Shown piece after piece: positions 29,355 to 37,476 of a DNA stretch of 64,000 bases. Position numbers and translations under genes: made by a program. The notes beneath the pieces are model-generated. The model searched no databases. It saw only the letters and a list, made by a program, of their open reading frames with translations, and was not told where the DNA came from. Each line of letters begins with the position of its first letter. The stretch's first letter is position 1. Source of the DNA: Hoyosella subflava DQS3-9A1 (GTDB taxonomy: Bacteria; Actinomycetota; Actinomycetes; Mycobacteriales; Mycobacteriaceae); NCBI RefSeq assembly GCF_000214175.1, contig NC_015564.1, positions 930,001 through 994,000 of the forward strand. The letters are read 5' to 3'.

Positions 29355-30941
29355 CTAGGTCTTCTGAAAACCCGAACGCAATGCCTTCTTGTCGGGCTTG
29401 CCGAGCGGTGTCACCGGCAGCGAGTCAGTGAGTATGACGTGCTTGGGTTCATGAACTGGACCTTTGCGCTTCCGCACAGCAGATTTGATCTCCTCGATCA
29501 CGCTCTCACCTGAACGGGGCCCGTCCACAGCGCCGGTGTGAAGCACCACAACCGCAGTGACGGCTTCACCCCATTTCTCGTCGCTAACACCGACGACAGC
29601 GACCTGCGCGACGGCCGGATGGGTGGCGATGACATCTTCGACCTCGCGGGGAAATACGTTGAACCCTCCGGTGACGATCATGTCTTTGATCCGGTCGACG
29701 ATGTACCAGAAGCCATCCTCGTCAGCTTTTGCCACGTCACCGGTGTGCAACCAGTCATCCCGGAAGGTTTCTGCCGTGGCCTCGGGTCTATTCAGGTAGC
29801 CCGCGGCCAAGAGCGGACCGGCCACGCAGATTTCGCCGGGCGATCCGGTGGGAACAGGTTGGCCGTCCGCATCGAGCAACGCGGTCTTCAGGAATGCCGA
29901 AGGACGCCCACATGAGGTCAGCCGTGCCTCGTCATGCTCATCCTTTGCGAGATAGGTGATCGCCATCGGGGCTTCGGACTGGCCGTAGTACTGCGCGAAT
30001 ATCGGCCCGAACCGCTCGATTGCCTCACGCAAGCGGACCGGATTGATCGCCGCGGCGCCGTAATAGACCGTTTGCAGCGACGAAAGGTCGCGCTTGTGCG
30101 AGTCAGGGTGATCCAGCAGGGCGTACAGCATCGTCGGCACAAGCATGGTGGCGGTGATGCGCTGTTCCTCGATCGTCCGCAGCACCTCCGCTGGGTCGAA
30201 CTTGGGCAGGACCACAAGCGATCCGCCCTTGATGAGCGTTGGAGCGAAGAAAGCTGCCCCCGCATGCGACAGGGGAGTGCAAATGAGGAAACGGGGCGCC
30301 TCGGGCCATTCCCACTCCGCCAGCTGGACTTGCGTCATGGTCAGGATGGACTGGGCCGTCCCGATCACGCCCTTCGGTTTGCCGGTTGTGCCCCCCGTGT
30401 AGGTGATGGAGACGACGTGGTCCGGCGGAAGGTCGGCTGCCTTGAGCGGCTGCGGAGTGTACGTGGCGGCGCACTCGGTGAGATCTCGCGCGCCAGTTCC
30501 CTTCAGCTCTTCGGGTACCGGGCCTAAGGTGACTATCTGCCTGAGAGTCGGTACCGCGTCGAGCAACTCGACAGCGCGCTGCACAAACATCGGAATTGGG
30601 TCGATGATCAGGTGAGTGATGGCCGCGTCTGAGAGGACGAAAGCATGGTCGTCGACGGAGCCCAGGGGATGCAGTGCAGTGCGACGGGACCCGAGGATCT
30701 GGCCCGCGCCGATGGTGAGCAGGACTTCAGGGCGGTTGAGCGAGAGCAGCGCAACCGGCGCGCCGGTGCCCATCCCGAGGTCGTCGAACGCCTGCGCGTA
30801 TTGGCTGATCTGGGCTGCGGTTTCCTGGCCGGTCAGCATGATCTCGCCAAGCTCGAGGACTGGCCCCTCGCGGTGCCGGTTGAGCGCCTGGATGAGGACG
30901 TGACCGAGATGAACGGGCTGCCGCATCGTGTCACCGATCAT
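29355..30941 (-). CDS. Acyl-CoA ligase (FadD family), likely sterol side-chain acid
   Basis: 528 residues from the ATG at 30941 (MIGDTMRQPVHLG), with AAGGA 7 nt upstream; the longer frame reads antisense of the thiolase gene. Adenylate-forming signatures: ITYTGGTTGKPKGVIG near 180-195, YYGQSEAPMAITY near 310, WLHTGDVAKADEDGFWYIVDR near 400-420, GGFNVFPREVE, and C-terminal PLGKPDKKALR with the catalytic Lys. Activates a carboxylate to its CoA thioester with ATP. The operon of Ltp3/Ltp4 proteins suggests a C24- or C26-type steroid acid. I could not decide between FadD17- and FadD19-like, so give no symbol. Start overlaps the thiolase stop by 11 bp. Confidence 0.88.
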   Translation of the reverse strand: MIGDTMRQPVHLGHVLIQALNRHREGPVLELGEIMLTGQETAAQISQYAQAFDDLGMGTGAPVALLSLNRPEVLLTIGAGQILGSRRTALHPLGSVDDHAFVLSDAAITHLIIDPIPMFVQRAVELLDAVPTLRQIVTLGPVPEELKGTGARDLTECAATYTPQPLKAADLPPDHVVSITYTGGTTGKPKGVIGTAQSILTMTQVQLAEWEWPEAPRFLICTPLSHAGAAFFAPTLIKGGSLVVLPKFDPAEVLRTIEEQRITATMLVPTMLYALLDHPDSHKRDLSSLQTVYYGAAAINPVRLREAIERFGPIFAQYYGQSEAPMAITYLAKDEHDEARLTSCGRPSAFLKTALLDADGQPVPTGSPGEICVAGPLLAAGYLNRPEATAETFRDDWLHTGDVAKADEDGFWYIVDRIKDMIVTGGFNVFPREVEDVIATHPAVAQVAVVGVSDEKWGEAVTAVVVLHTGAVDGPRSGESVIEEIKSAVRKRKGPVHEPKHVILTDSLPVTPLGKPDKKALRSGFQKT

Positions 30942-32154
30942 TGGCGTTTCCTTCCGCTGTTGTGAGGCTGGGTGCGCGGTACAGCGTGACGACGCACGCG
31001 CCGCCCAGCCCCAGATTGTGTGCGAGGGCGAGGCGCGCGCCTTCAACCTGGCGTTCCCCTGCCTCGCCACGCAGCTGCCACGTCAGTTCAGCGCACTGCG
31101 CGAGACCGGTCGCCCCAAGCGGGTGACCTTTCGAGATGAGGCCGCCGGAGGGATTGACCACCCATCGGCCCCCGTAACTCGTGGCCCCGGACTGGACGAG
31201 CTTCCCGCCTTCGCCCTCGGCACATAGGCCCAGGGCCTCGTAGGTGATGATCTCGTTGATCGAAAAGCAGTCGTGCAGCTCGATGACGTCAATATCGTCA
31301 ATGGTGATGCCGCTGGCATCAAGTACCTTCGCTACCGCACGGCGTGTCATCGGCGCGCCCACGACGTCGATCATCGACCCGGATTGGAAGCTCGCAGAGG
31401 TATCGGTCACCAGGGTCTGCGCGACAACTTCGACCGCCTTGCTGGCAAGCCCATGCTCCCGTGCGAATCGCTCGCTTACGACGACTGCGGCTGCGGCGCC
31501 ATCGGAGATCGGCGAGCATTGCGGCCGCGTCAGTGGACCATGCACCGGTTTGTCGTTTAAGACCTGCTCAAGGGTGTACCGGTGCTGGAACTGGGCCAGC
31601 GGGTTACGCGCAGAATGATCATGGTTTTTCACCGCTACAGCCGCCAGTTGTTCCACGGTCGTTCCGAAGCGCTGCATGTGCTCTGTAGCCGCGTGGCTGA
31701 AGAGCTGTGCGGTCATGGGGGCGTCGCCGAAGCCGTGTGCCGCCGTCATGACGCTGAGGTGGCGGTCCACGGTGGTCACTACCCCGTCTGGGCTGCCTTG
31801 CAGGGCGGATTTGGTCATCTGCTCAAAGCCCACCGCAAGAGTGACATCCGCAAGCCCGCCGCGCACCCATTCGCTGGCGAGCAACAGTGCAGTCGACCCG
31901 GTTGCGCAGTTGTTGTTGACGTTGATGACGGGAATGCCGGTCAGACCCACGTCGTAGAGTGCGCGTTGCCCTGCGGCGGAAGGCTGGAAAACATATCCCA
32001 CAGCCGCACGCTGCACCTGTTCATAACTGATTCCAGCGTGTGCGAGGGCCTGGCCGACTGCCTCGCCAACCAGGTTCGGATATGGCACCTGCCGGGCGCC
32101 GGGCTTATCGAATTTCGTCATCCCGGCTCCGGCCACGAACGTGCGTTCGCTCAT
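30931..32154 (-). CDS. SCPx-type thiolase / lipid-transfer protein
   Basis: 407 residues from the ATG at 32154 (MSERTFVAGAGM) behind GGAGA. Thiolase fold close to the thiolase domain of sterol carrier protein x: nucleophile region VNNNCATGSTALLLA with the Cys retained near 85-90, HDCFSINEIITYEALGLC near 280, NPSGGLISKGHPLGATG near 325-341 (catalytic His) and a late GGACVV Cys. Unlike its two neighbours it keeps the Cys-His-Cys triad, so it should be a true 3-ketoacyl-CoA thiolase, probably for branched sterol side chains. Overlaps ltp3 by 4 bp (ATGA). Confidence 0.9.
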   Translation of the reverse strand: MSERTFVAGAGMTKFDKPGARQVPYPNLVGEAVGQALAHAGISYEQVQRAAVGYVFQPSAAGQRALYDVGLTGIPVINVNNNCATGSTALLLASEWVRGGLADVTLAVGFEQMTKSALQGSPDGVVTTVDRHLSVMTAAHGFGDAPMTAQLFSHAATEHMQRFGTTVEQLAAVAVKNHDHSARNPLAQFQHRYTLEQVLNDKPVHGPLTRPQCSPISDGAAAAVVVSERFAREHGLASKAVEVVAQTLVTDTSASFQSGSMIDVVGAPMTRRAVAKVLDASGITIDDIDVIELHDCFSINEIITYEALGLCAEGEGGKLVQSGATSYGGRWVVNPSGGLISKGHPLGATGLAQCAELTWQLRGEAGERQVEGARLALAHNLGLGGACVVTLYRAPSLTTAEGNANDR

Positions 32155-33317
32155 TGAGTTTCTCCAGGTTTGGCGGCACCGACGACCCACATGGCGTGGA
32201 ATTGCGAGGCCCCTCCCATCGCGTGGCCAAGGGCCCGGCGCGCTCCGTCAACCTGATGTTCGCCAGCCTGACCGCGCACCTGCAGCGCAGCCTCGGCGAA
32301 CCGAAGCAATCCGGTTGCGCCGGTGGGGTTTCCGCACAGCACTCCGCCTGACGGGTTGACCGGCAACTCACCGCCGAATGCTGTGCGGTCGTCATCAACC
32401 ATGCGCCAGCCTTCGCCGATTGCGGCCAGGCCGGTGTTCTCGAGCCAGATTGGCTCGTACCAACTGTATGGAATGTAAAGTTCGGCAACGCGTATGTCGC
32501 GTGCTGGTTCCGTGATCCCGGCGTGGCGGTAAACTTCGGCGGCACAGTCACGGCCGGCTTGCGGATTGACTTCGTCCCGGCCCGCGAAGTGCCCTGTTTC
32601 GGTGCGCCAGGCCATGCCGTGAATCCACGCGGGCGGCCGGGCCGTTTGCGGCCGATCCTCGTCGGAAGTCACAACGATGGCGCAGGCGCCGTCCGATGAC
32701 GGGCACGACTCCAGATACCGGATCGGATCCCACAGCATCGGCGAACTGCGCACCTCCTCCACGGTGATGTCCGGCCGCTGAACATGCGCGTACGGATTGC
32801 GGATCCCGTTGAGCCGGTGGTTAACCGCCACCTTCCAGCCGATGTGCTCAGGGGCGTCTGAACGCCGGATGTACTCTCTGATCACGGGGGCGAAATGCCC
32901 ACCCGCCCCCGCACCGAGCTGCGCGCTGAACGGCAGCGGACGCGAAAGCGCCCAGGTGAAGTTGCCTTCGGATTCTTTCGAGTAGGCAACTACCAGCACC
33001 CGCTTGGCAAGTCCGGCTGCGACGAGGTGCGCGCCGTAGATGGCGGCGTGGCCGCCTACGCTGCCGCCGGTGAACACGCGGGTAACAGGCAGTCCGACCG
33101 CACCCATCGCATCGGCAAGGTACAGCTCGGGATTCATCACGCCATCGAACAGGTCGGGGGTCTTGCTCAGCACAACGGCGTCAATGTCGGCGAACTCCAG
33201 TTCAGCGTCAGCCATTGCCGCGGTGACTGCCTCCCGCACAAGTGCGCCGATGGTCACTTCACGCCGCTTGGCCTGCTTGCTCTGGCCGATTCCTACGACT
33301 GCGAGATTGCTGGTCAT
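32151..33317 (-). CDS. ltp3: Ltp3-like thiolase-fold protein lacking the nucleophilic Cys (probable side-chain aldolase)
   Basis: 388 residues, similar in size to Rv3523 (394 aa). The thiolase nucleophile position reads FTGGSVGGHAAIYG, with Ser instead of Cys, while the substrate-binding fold and GGVLCGNPTGATG loop remain. A Tyr-rich stretch, VAELYIPYSWYEPIW near 270-284, lies where the Ltp2 aldolases have a catalytic Tyr. This suggests retro-aldol C-C cleavage of a side chain, as shown for related SCP2-thiolase-like aldolases, rather than thiolysis. Overlaps both neighbours by 4 bp and is followed upstream by Ltp4 and two DUF35 genes, the expected partner type. Confidence 0.85.
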   Translation of the reverse strand: MTSNLAVVGIGQSKQAKRREVTIGALVREAVTAAMADAELEFADIDAVVLSKTPDLFDGVMNPELYLADAMGAVGLPVTRVFTGGSVGGHAAIYGAHLVAAGLAKRVLVVAYSKESEGNFTWALSRPLPFSAQLGAGAGGHFAPVIREYIRRSDAPEHIGWKVAVNHRLNGIRNPYAHVQRPDITVEEVRSSPMLWDPIRYLESCPSSDGACAIVVTSDEDRPQTARPPAWIHGMAWRTETGHFAGRDEVNPQAGRDCAAEVYRHAGITEPARDIRVAELYIPYSWYEPIWLENTGLAAIGEGWRMVDDDRTAFGGELPVNPSGGVLCGNPTGATGLLRFAEAALQVRGQAGEHQVDGARRALGHAMGGASQFHAMWVVGAAKPGETQ

Positions 33318-34381
33318 TCGCCCTCCAGAAGGCAGACGAGATTGTGCTGCAGTGCCGGGCCATTTGTCGCGTGGGCTAGTCCCCGGTCGGCACGTCCGTC
33401 GAGGATGCGCTGGGCGACTTCACCGATCCGGACGAGCCCTGTCGCGGTAACAGGCCGCCCGGCTAGTGGTCCGCCCGACGGATTGATGTGCGCGTCCTTG
33501 ACGTTGAGAGCAGTGGCCAGCAGCGCTTCCTGGTAGCTGTATTCGGTGTGCAGCTCGGCGATGTCCACGTCCATCGCGGCGAAGCCTGCGAGCTCGGCGG
33601 CACGTCGCGCGGCGGACCGCGCTGAGACCGAATCGGTGAGGTTGCGTACACCTGGGTAGTGGGTTTCGATCCGGTGATCCAGGCCTCGCACCCACGCCGG
33701 TCGATCTGCCAGCTGCCGCGCGGTGTCGCCCGCCGCGAGCACAATCACCGCGGCGGCATCGCCTATCGGTCCGACGTCGTGCGTCCGCAACGGCGTGGCC
33801 ACGTACGGCGCCGCCATGAGCTCCTCGACGCTGTAGTGGCCAGCCTTGGCTGCGGCGGTGTTCGTTGTGGCGTCGGCCAGACACCGCTGCACCGTTTCGG
33901 CCATCGCACGTTCGGTCACGAGTCCGGCGTCGAGCAGAGCAGCTGCCTGCAGTCCTGCGAGCGCGTCACGGTGCGGCCGAAGCGGTGTCAGAAAGTAGGG
34001 GTCAAGCTGCGACGGCATCACCTGGTCGAGGTCGGCGGCAAGTGAACCGCGCCCGATGCCGTACACCAGGGAGATGTCGCCCTCACCGAGTTGCATCCAG
34101 GTCCAGGCTTCGGCGAACGCCCATGCTGCGTCCATCTCGACATGGGACTCTGACACGGGGGGCCACGCGCCCACCGCATCGAGCGACTCAATGTAGGAGA
34201 ACGTGCGTCCCTCGAAGAAGTCGTGGCTGCCGGAGGCGAAGAAGTCGACCCTGTCACGGTCAATACCTGTGTTACTCAATCCCTCCTGGATGACCGGAAG
34301 CAGGGTCTCGGCCATGTCGTCCTGCCGGTTGGCGCGCAGACATGGCGACTGCGCGAATGAGACCACCGCAACGTCACGCAT
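33314..34381 (-). CDS. ltp4: Ltp4-like thiolase-fold protein lacking the nucleophilic Cys
   Basis: 355 residues from the ATG at 34381 (MRDVAVVSFAQSP); a much longer open frame upstream reads antisense of the DUF35 gene. Length matches Rv3522 (354 aa). The nucleophile region is PPVSESHVEMDAAWAFAEAW with no Cys, and the C-terminal NPSGGPLAGRPVTATG loop lacks the thiolase His-containing GHP, so classical thiolase chemistry is excluded. IAELHTEYSYQEALL near 265 aligns with the aldolase Tyr region. Likely forms a heteromer with Ltp3 and a DUF35 protein; its one-base overlap with the DUF35 gene (34381) fits this. Confidence 0.85.
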   Translation of the reverse strand: MRDVAVVSFAQSPCLRANRQDDMAETLLPVIQEGLSNTGIDRDRVDFFASGSHDFFEGRTFSYIESLDAVGAWPPVSESHVEMDAAWAFAEAWTWMQLGEGDISLVYGIGRGSLAADLDQVMPSQLDPYFLTPLRPHRDALAGLQAAALLDAGLVTERAMAETVQRCLADATTNTAAAKAGHYSVEELMAAPYVATPLRTHDVGPIGDAAAVIVLAAGDTARQLADRPAWVRGLDHRIETHYPGVRNLTDSVSARSAARRAAELAGFAAMDVDIAELHTEYSYQEALLATALNVKDAHINPSGGPLAGRPVTATGLVRIGEVAQRILDGRADRGLAHATNGPALQHNLVCLLEGE

Positions 34382-34881
34382 CAGCGGGTCACCTCCGAGC
34401 CCTCCGTTGCCGGCCGCGCTGCGGTCACCGGACGGTAGTAGCGGATGCTGGTGAGCGAGGGCACGAGTTCGCTGTCGGGCACCCACACCGGTTCGACTTC
34501 CATTCCGATCTGTACCTCGTTCGCGGGCACCTCCCGGATCAGGTGCATGAGGCGCGTTCCAGTGCCGCGAACGTTGATGTGCGCCACCACGTACGGCGGT
34601 TCGTACGTCTGGCCGGGAAAGGGAAAGCTCACGATGCAGAAGGTCGAAATCTGCCCACGCCCATCGAGCTCGTATGGCGCACCGAGCCGTCTCAGACAGC
34701 TGGAGCAGAACTCGGGAGGAGGAAGATAGGTTTTCGCGCAGGAGGGGCACTGGCGCGCGACGAGCTTTCGGGCAGCTAGTCCTCTCAGGAACAGCGAACG
34801 GCCTTCACCGGCGACGTAGGTGTACTCCATATGGAACGGGCTGGGCATGAGGCTGACCGGTTCGGGAAGCCGTGCCGTCAT
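34381..34881 (-). CDS. DUF35 OB-fold protein with zinc ribbon (Rv3521-like)
   Basis: 166 residues from the ATG at 34881, which overlaps the previous stop. Rubredoxin-like zinc ribbon CPSCAKTYLPPPEFCSSC near 45-62, then an OB-fold domain with STFCIVSFPFPGQTYEPPY and HLIREVPANEVQIGMEVEPV. DUF35 proteins bind thiolase-fold enzymes (ChsH2 with Ltp2 is the model) and lend CoA-binding or structural elements. It is directly coupled to ltp4, so it probably forms the aldolase complex with Ltp4 and Ltp3. Confidence 0.87.
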   Translation of the reverse strand: MTARLPEPVSLMPSPFHMEYTYVAGEGRSLFLRGLAARKLVARQCPSCAKTYLPPPEFCSSCLRRLGAPYELDGRGQISTFCIVSFPFPGQTYEPPYVVAHINVRGTGTRLMHLIREVPANEVQIGMEVEPVWVPDSELVPSLTSIRYYRPVTAARPATEGSEVTR

Positions 34882-35327
34882 GAGAGAATCTCGAAACATT
34901 CGATGTCACGGAGGGTGCCGGTGCGTTCGCGCCGCCACCGGGCATGCACCCGCATCCCCGTATGCATGCGGTTGATGTCGGCACCACTGTCGACCGCGTG
35001 GAAAAACGACCCCACCGTGGCGTCGATGGCGATTAACGCCCACGCGAAGTCGTGCGGCAGTGGGTCACCTGGCCGGGCGTGAACCCAGGTCCAGGCGGTC
35101 ACCGTGCCGACTGGCTGAAGTTCAATGAGGTCACCGGTTTCCGCTCCAGTCTGGGGGTCGAACTCTAGCGGCGGGAACAGGACGCCGGCTGGTGTGTGCA
35201 CGCCGAATATGCGCGCATCGCGCAGCCCGCCAAGAAACGTCCCGATTTTTCGGCCTACAGTTCGCTCGAACGGGAACTCAATCGTGTATGACGCAGTCAG
35301 GCTCGCACTGCTGGTCTTCCGGCTCAT
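34878..35327 (-). CDS. Second DUF35/OB-fold-type protein without zinc ribbon
   Basis: 149 residues from the ATG at 35327 with GGAGGGAAA upstream. The N-terminus (YTIEFPFERTVGRKIGTFLGGLRDARIFG) resembles the helical entry of DUF35 proteins, but the CxxC pairs are absent: the ribbon positions read GVHTPAGVLFPPLEF. The OB-fold part is seen in DLIELQPVGTVTAWTWVHARPG and MRVHARWRRERTGTLRDIECFE. Adjacent to the zinc-ribbon DUF35 gene with 4-bp overlap, so two different DUF35 partners are made together. M. tuberculosis Rv3521 is about 300 aa, so here the function may be split in two. Confidence 0.8.
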   Translation of the reverse strand: MSRKTSSASLTASYTIEFPFERTVGRKIGTFLGGLRDARIFGVHTPAGVLFPPLEFDPQTGAETGDLIELQPVGTVTAWTWVHARPGDPLPHDFAWALIAIDATVGSFFHAVDSGADINRMHTGMRVHARWRRERTGTLRDIECFEILS

Positions 35328-35352
35328 CTGCTTTCCCTCCGGTGGGCCCTTA

Positions 35353-36195
35353 CTAAGTGCTTCGTTGCTGGCGGGCTCTCTTCTCGTAGTCGGTTCGTTC
35401 TGCCGAGCCGATGGCCTCGAGCATGGGCGTGTCCGCCCGCAGGGCATGCTGGAGCCACTCCGAAAGACGGCGTCCGCCGAGGGAGGTCGCCCTGAGCGCG
35501 ATTCCCGCCTGCCGGGGAACGAAGACCTCGAAGCGCGGGCGCTCGAGCACGTCTACCAGCGCGTCCGCCACTTCTTTTGGCGCGATCGGGTGGAATCCCC
35601 GCACCGCGATCCCGGTGGCGAGTTCGGTATCGACGATCCCGGGCAGTACGCAGGAAACCTCGATACCCGATCCGTGAAGTTCCGCCCGAAGCGCATCGGA
35701 GTACGCCAGCACACCAGCCTTGCTCGCCGCGTAGGTGGCTGCGCCGGGTAGCGGTACTTTTGCCGCGACCGAGGCGACGTTGACGATGTGCCCGCTGCGC
35801 CGTGGCTTCATCCGCATGACCGCCTGTTTGCAGCCGTGAATGACGCCCTGGAGATTGACGGCCAGGATCTGCGTGGTGGTTGTGCTGGGTTCCTCCTCGG
35901 CGCGGCTGAGAGGCATGATGCCCGCATTATTGATCAGAACATCGAGTGGCCCGCTCTGCGCTTGCGCGGCGTCGAGGAAGGCAGCGAAGCTTTCGCTGTC
36001 CGCCACATCCAGCGCATGGGCTGTCACCGCCTTGCCGATCGCTGCGGCCGTTTCCTCGGCGGCTGCCCGGTCAATGTCACCGATGACGACCGTCGCGCCG
36101 GCCTGCGCTAGGGCGGCGGCTGCAGCTGCACCGATTCCCCGCGCACCGCCAGTGATCGCGACGACTTTCCCCTGAAGTCGGTTCTGCATGCTCAT
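35353..36195 (-). CDS. Short-chain dehydrogenase/reductase, first gene of the ltp operon
   Basis: 280 residues from the ATG at 36195 (MSMQNRLQGKVV); a TTG at 36240 would place the start within 4 bp of the operator and has no ribosome site. SDR motifs: AITGGARGIGAAAAAALA, NNAGIMPLS near 88-96, NVASVAAKVPLPGAATYAASK with catalytic Ser, Tyr and Lys. The C-terminal extension (RATSLGGRRLSEWLQHALRAD) is basic. Likely oxidises or reduces a steroid hydroxyl or keto group. Two KstR-type operators lie 49-117 bp upstream. Confidence 0.86.
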   Translation of the reverse strand: MSMQNRLQGKVVAITGGARGIGAAAAAALAQAGATVVIGDIDRAAAEETAAAIGKAVTAHALDVADSESFAAFLDAAQAQSGPLDVLINNAGIMPLSRAEEEPSTTTTQILAVNLQGVIHGCKQAVMRMKPRRSGHIVNVASVAAKVPLPGAATYAASKAGVLAYSDALRAELHGSGIEVSCVLPGIVDTELATGIAVRGFHPIAPKEVADALVDVLERPRFEVFVPRQAGIALRATSLGGRRLSEWLQHALRADTPMLEAIGSAERTDYEKRARQQRST

Positions 36196-36243
36196 CCAAT
36201 CCGCAGCGTGATCGTGTGGGCGGTCGAAGGAATAGTCCAACAG

Positions 36244-36257
36244 TAGAACATGTTCTC
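36244..36257. promoter_or_regulatory. KstR-type operator, proximal, for the SDR-ltp operon
   Basis: TAGAACATGTTCTC matches TnnAACnnGTTnnA except for the final base and is palindromic over GAACATGTTC. It lies 49 bp upstream of the SDR start codon chosen here. Confidence 0.82.
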
Positions 36258-36298
36258 GTTATGTTGCAATAGCTCAGATCGATAGCGAGCACTCGAAG

Positions 36299-36312
36299 AG
36301 AAACGTGTTCTA
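36299..36312. promoter_or_regulatory. KstR-type operator, distal, for the SDR-ltp operon
   Basis: AGAAACGTGTTCTA matches TnnAACnnGTTnnA except for the first base. It is 42 bp from the proximal site, centre to centre about 55 bp, and 19 bp from the fadE33 stop, so it can only serve the leftward SDR-ltp operon. Confidence 0.72.
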
Positions 36313-36330
36313 ACCCGTACTGCGCGCCGC

Positions 36331-37476
36331 CTAACGCAATGTGTTGGTAGTCCGGGGCTGTCCGAAAAGCTGGCTACTGGAATGCGCGCGTTTGAAGTAC
36401 AGGTGGGCGTTGTGTTCCCACGTGATTGCGACGCCACCGTGCACCTGGATCATCTCCGCCGCTACGGTTGTCAGCGTCTCCGTGCAGGCAATACGGGCGA
36501 CGAGTGCGGCGCGTGCGCTGGCCGGCTCGCTTTCCTCGAGATAACCGGCGGGTTCGCCGCGGCCATCGAGCACGTCCGCTGCCTCGTAACATGCCGCACG
36601 TGCCGATTCGACGAAGACATACAGGTCAGCCATCCGGTGCTTGAGCGCTTGGAAGCTGCCAATCGGCCGGCCGAACTGGACCCGCTCTTTCGAGTAAGAC
36701 ACGGTGTCGGCGAGTGCCTGATCGGCTGCACCGATCTGCTCCGCTGCGAGCACCGCATACACCTCGTCACGTACTTGATTCAGCGCCGGTTCGAAGTCGG
36801 CTGTGCCGATGCGTTTTGCGACTGCGCGCGTGAGCGCGACGGATGCGAGCCGTCTCGTCGAGTCCATCGTGGGGGTCGCAGTGCGCACGACTCCGGGCGC
36901 GCGGATATCGACTTCGAAGAGCCCGATCTGCTCGTTCTCGCCGTCGATGTGGGCGATTGCGAGCACACAATCTGCGGTGTCCCCATCGAGTACGTACTCG
37001 GCGGTACCGGACAGGTGGTACGAACCCTCACCGCAGTGTTCGGCCCTGAATGCGGCACTGTCGGTTCTCCATTGGCCATCGACGCCAGTCCACGCCAGCG
37101 TTGCGGTCGCAGTGCCGTGCGCAATCGGCGGCAGTAGCCGCCGGTTCGCATCCTCGTCGGCGCAGTGCACGAGGGACCTGGCGGCCAGTACCGAGCTGCC
37201 AAGAAACGGGGTAGGTGTAAGTCCGCGCCCGAGTTCCTCCGCAACGATCTGAAGCTCCCTGATGCCTGCCCCCAGACCGCCATATTCCTCGGGTATTGCC
37301 AGCGCCGCTACACCCACCTGACCGCACAACGTGGACCACAGTTCGGTGTTGTAACCGGCCGGGGATGTGGCCGCAGCGCGGGTCTTCTCGAAGCTCGACT
37401 TACGTGCGAGGACGCTTCTGACGGTACGTCCAAGTTCGAGGCGCTCGTGCTGATCATGCTGTTCTGCCACCGTCAT
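36331..37476 (-). CDS. fadE33: FadE33-type acyl-CoA dehydrogenase subunit
   Basis: 381 residues from the ATG at 37476 (MTVAEQHDQ), with AGGAG upstream and overlapping the fadE32 stop. ACAD features: PEEYGGLGAGIRELQIVAEELG near 65-85, DEVYAVLAAEQIGAADQAL and YSKERVQFGRPIGSFQALKH near 270-290 (FAD and tetramer contact), QVHGGVAITWEHNAHLYFKRA near 345-365. The middle EPxxGxD loop is missing, as expected for one half of a heteromeric ACAD; M. tuberculosis FadE33 pairs with FadE31. Last gene of the fadD3 operon. Confidence 0.88.
   Translation of the reverse strand: MTVAEQHDQHERLELGRTVRSVLARKSSFEKTRAAATSPAGYNTELWSTLCGQVGVAALAIPEEYGGLGAGIRELQIVAEELGRGLTPTPFLGSSVLAARSLVHCADEDANRRLLPPIAHGTATATLAWTGVDGQWRTDSAAFRAEHCGEGSYHLSGTAEYVLDGDTADCVLAIAHIDGENEQIGLFEVDIRAPGVVRTATPTMDSTRRLASVALTRAVAKRIGTADFEPALNQVRDEVYAVLAAEQIGAADQALADTVSYSKERVQFGRPIGSFQALKHRMADLYVFVESARAACYEAADVLDGRGEPAGYLEESEPASARAALVARIACTETLTTVAAEMIQVHGGVAITWEHNAHLYFKRAHSSSQLFGQPRTTNTLR

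Noticed and set aside
33314-34750. Longer ltp4 starting near 34750
   Set aside because: The extra ~120 residues are antisense-type sequence over the DUF35 gene; the ATG at 34381 gives the family length of 355 aa.
35348-35366. KstR2-like core TAAGTGCTTC
   Set aside because: Two mismatches in the CAAGnnCTTG core, and it overlaps the stop region of the SDR gene inside an operon, not a promoter.
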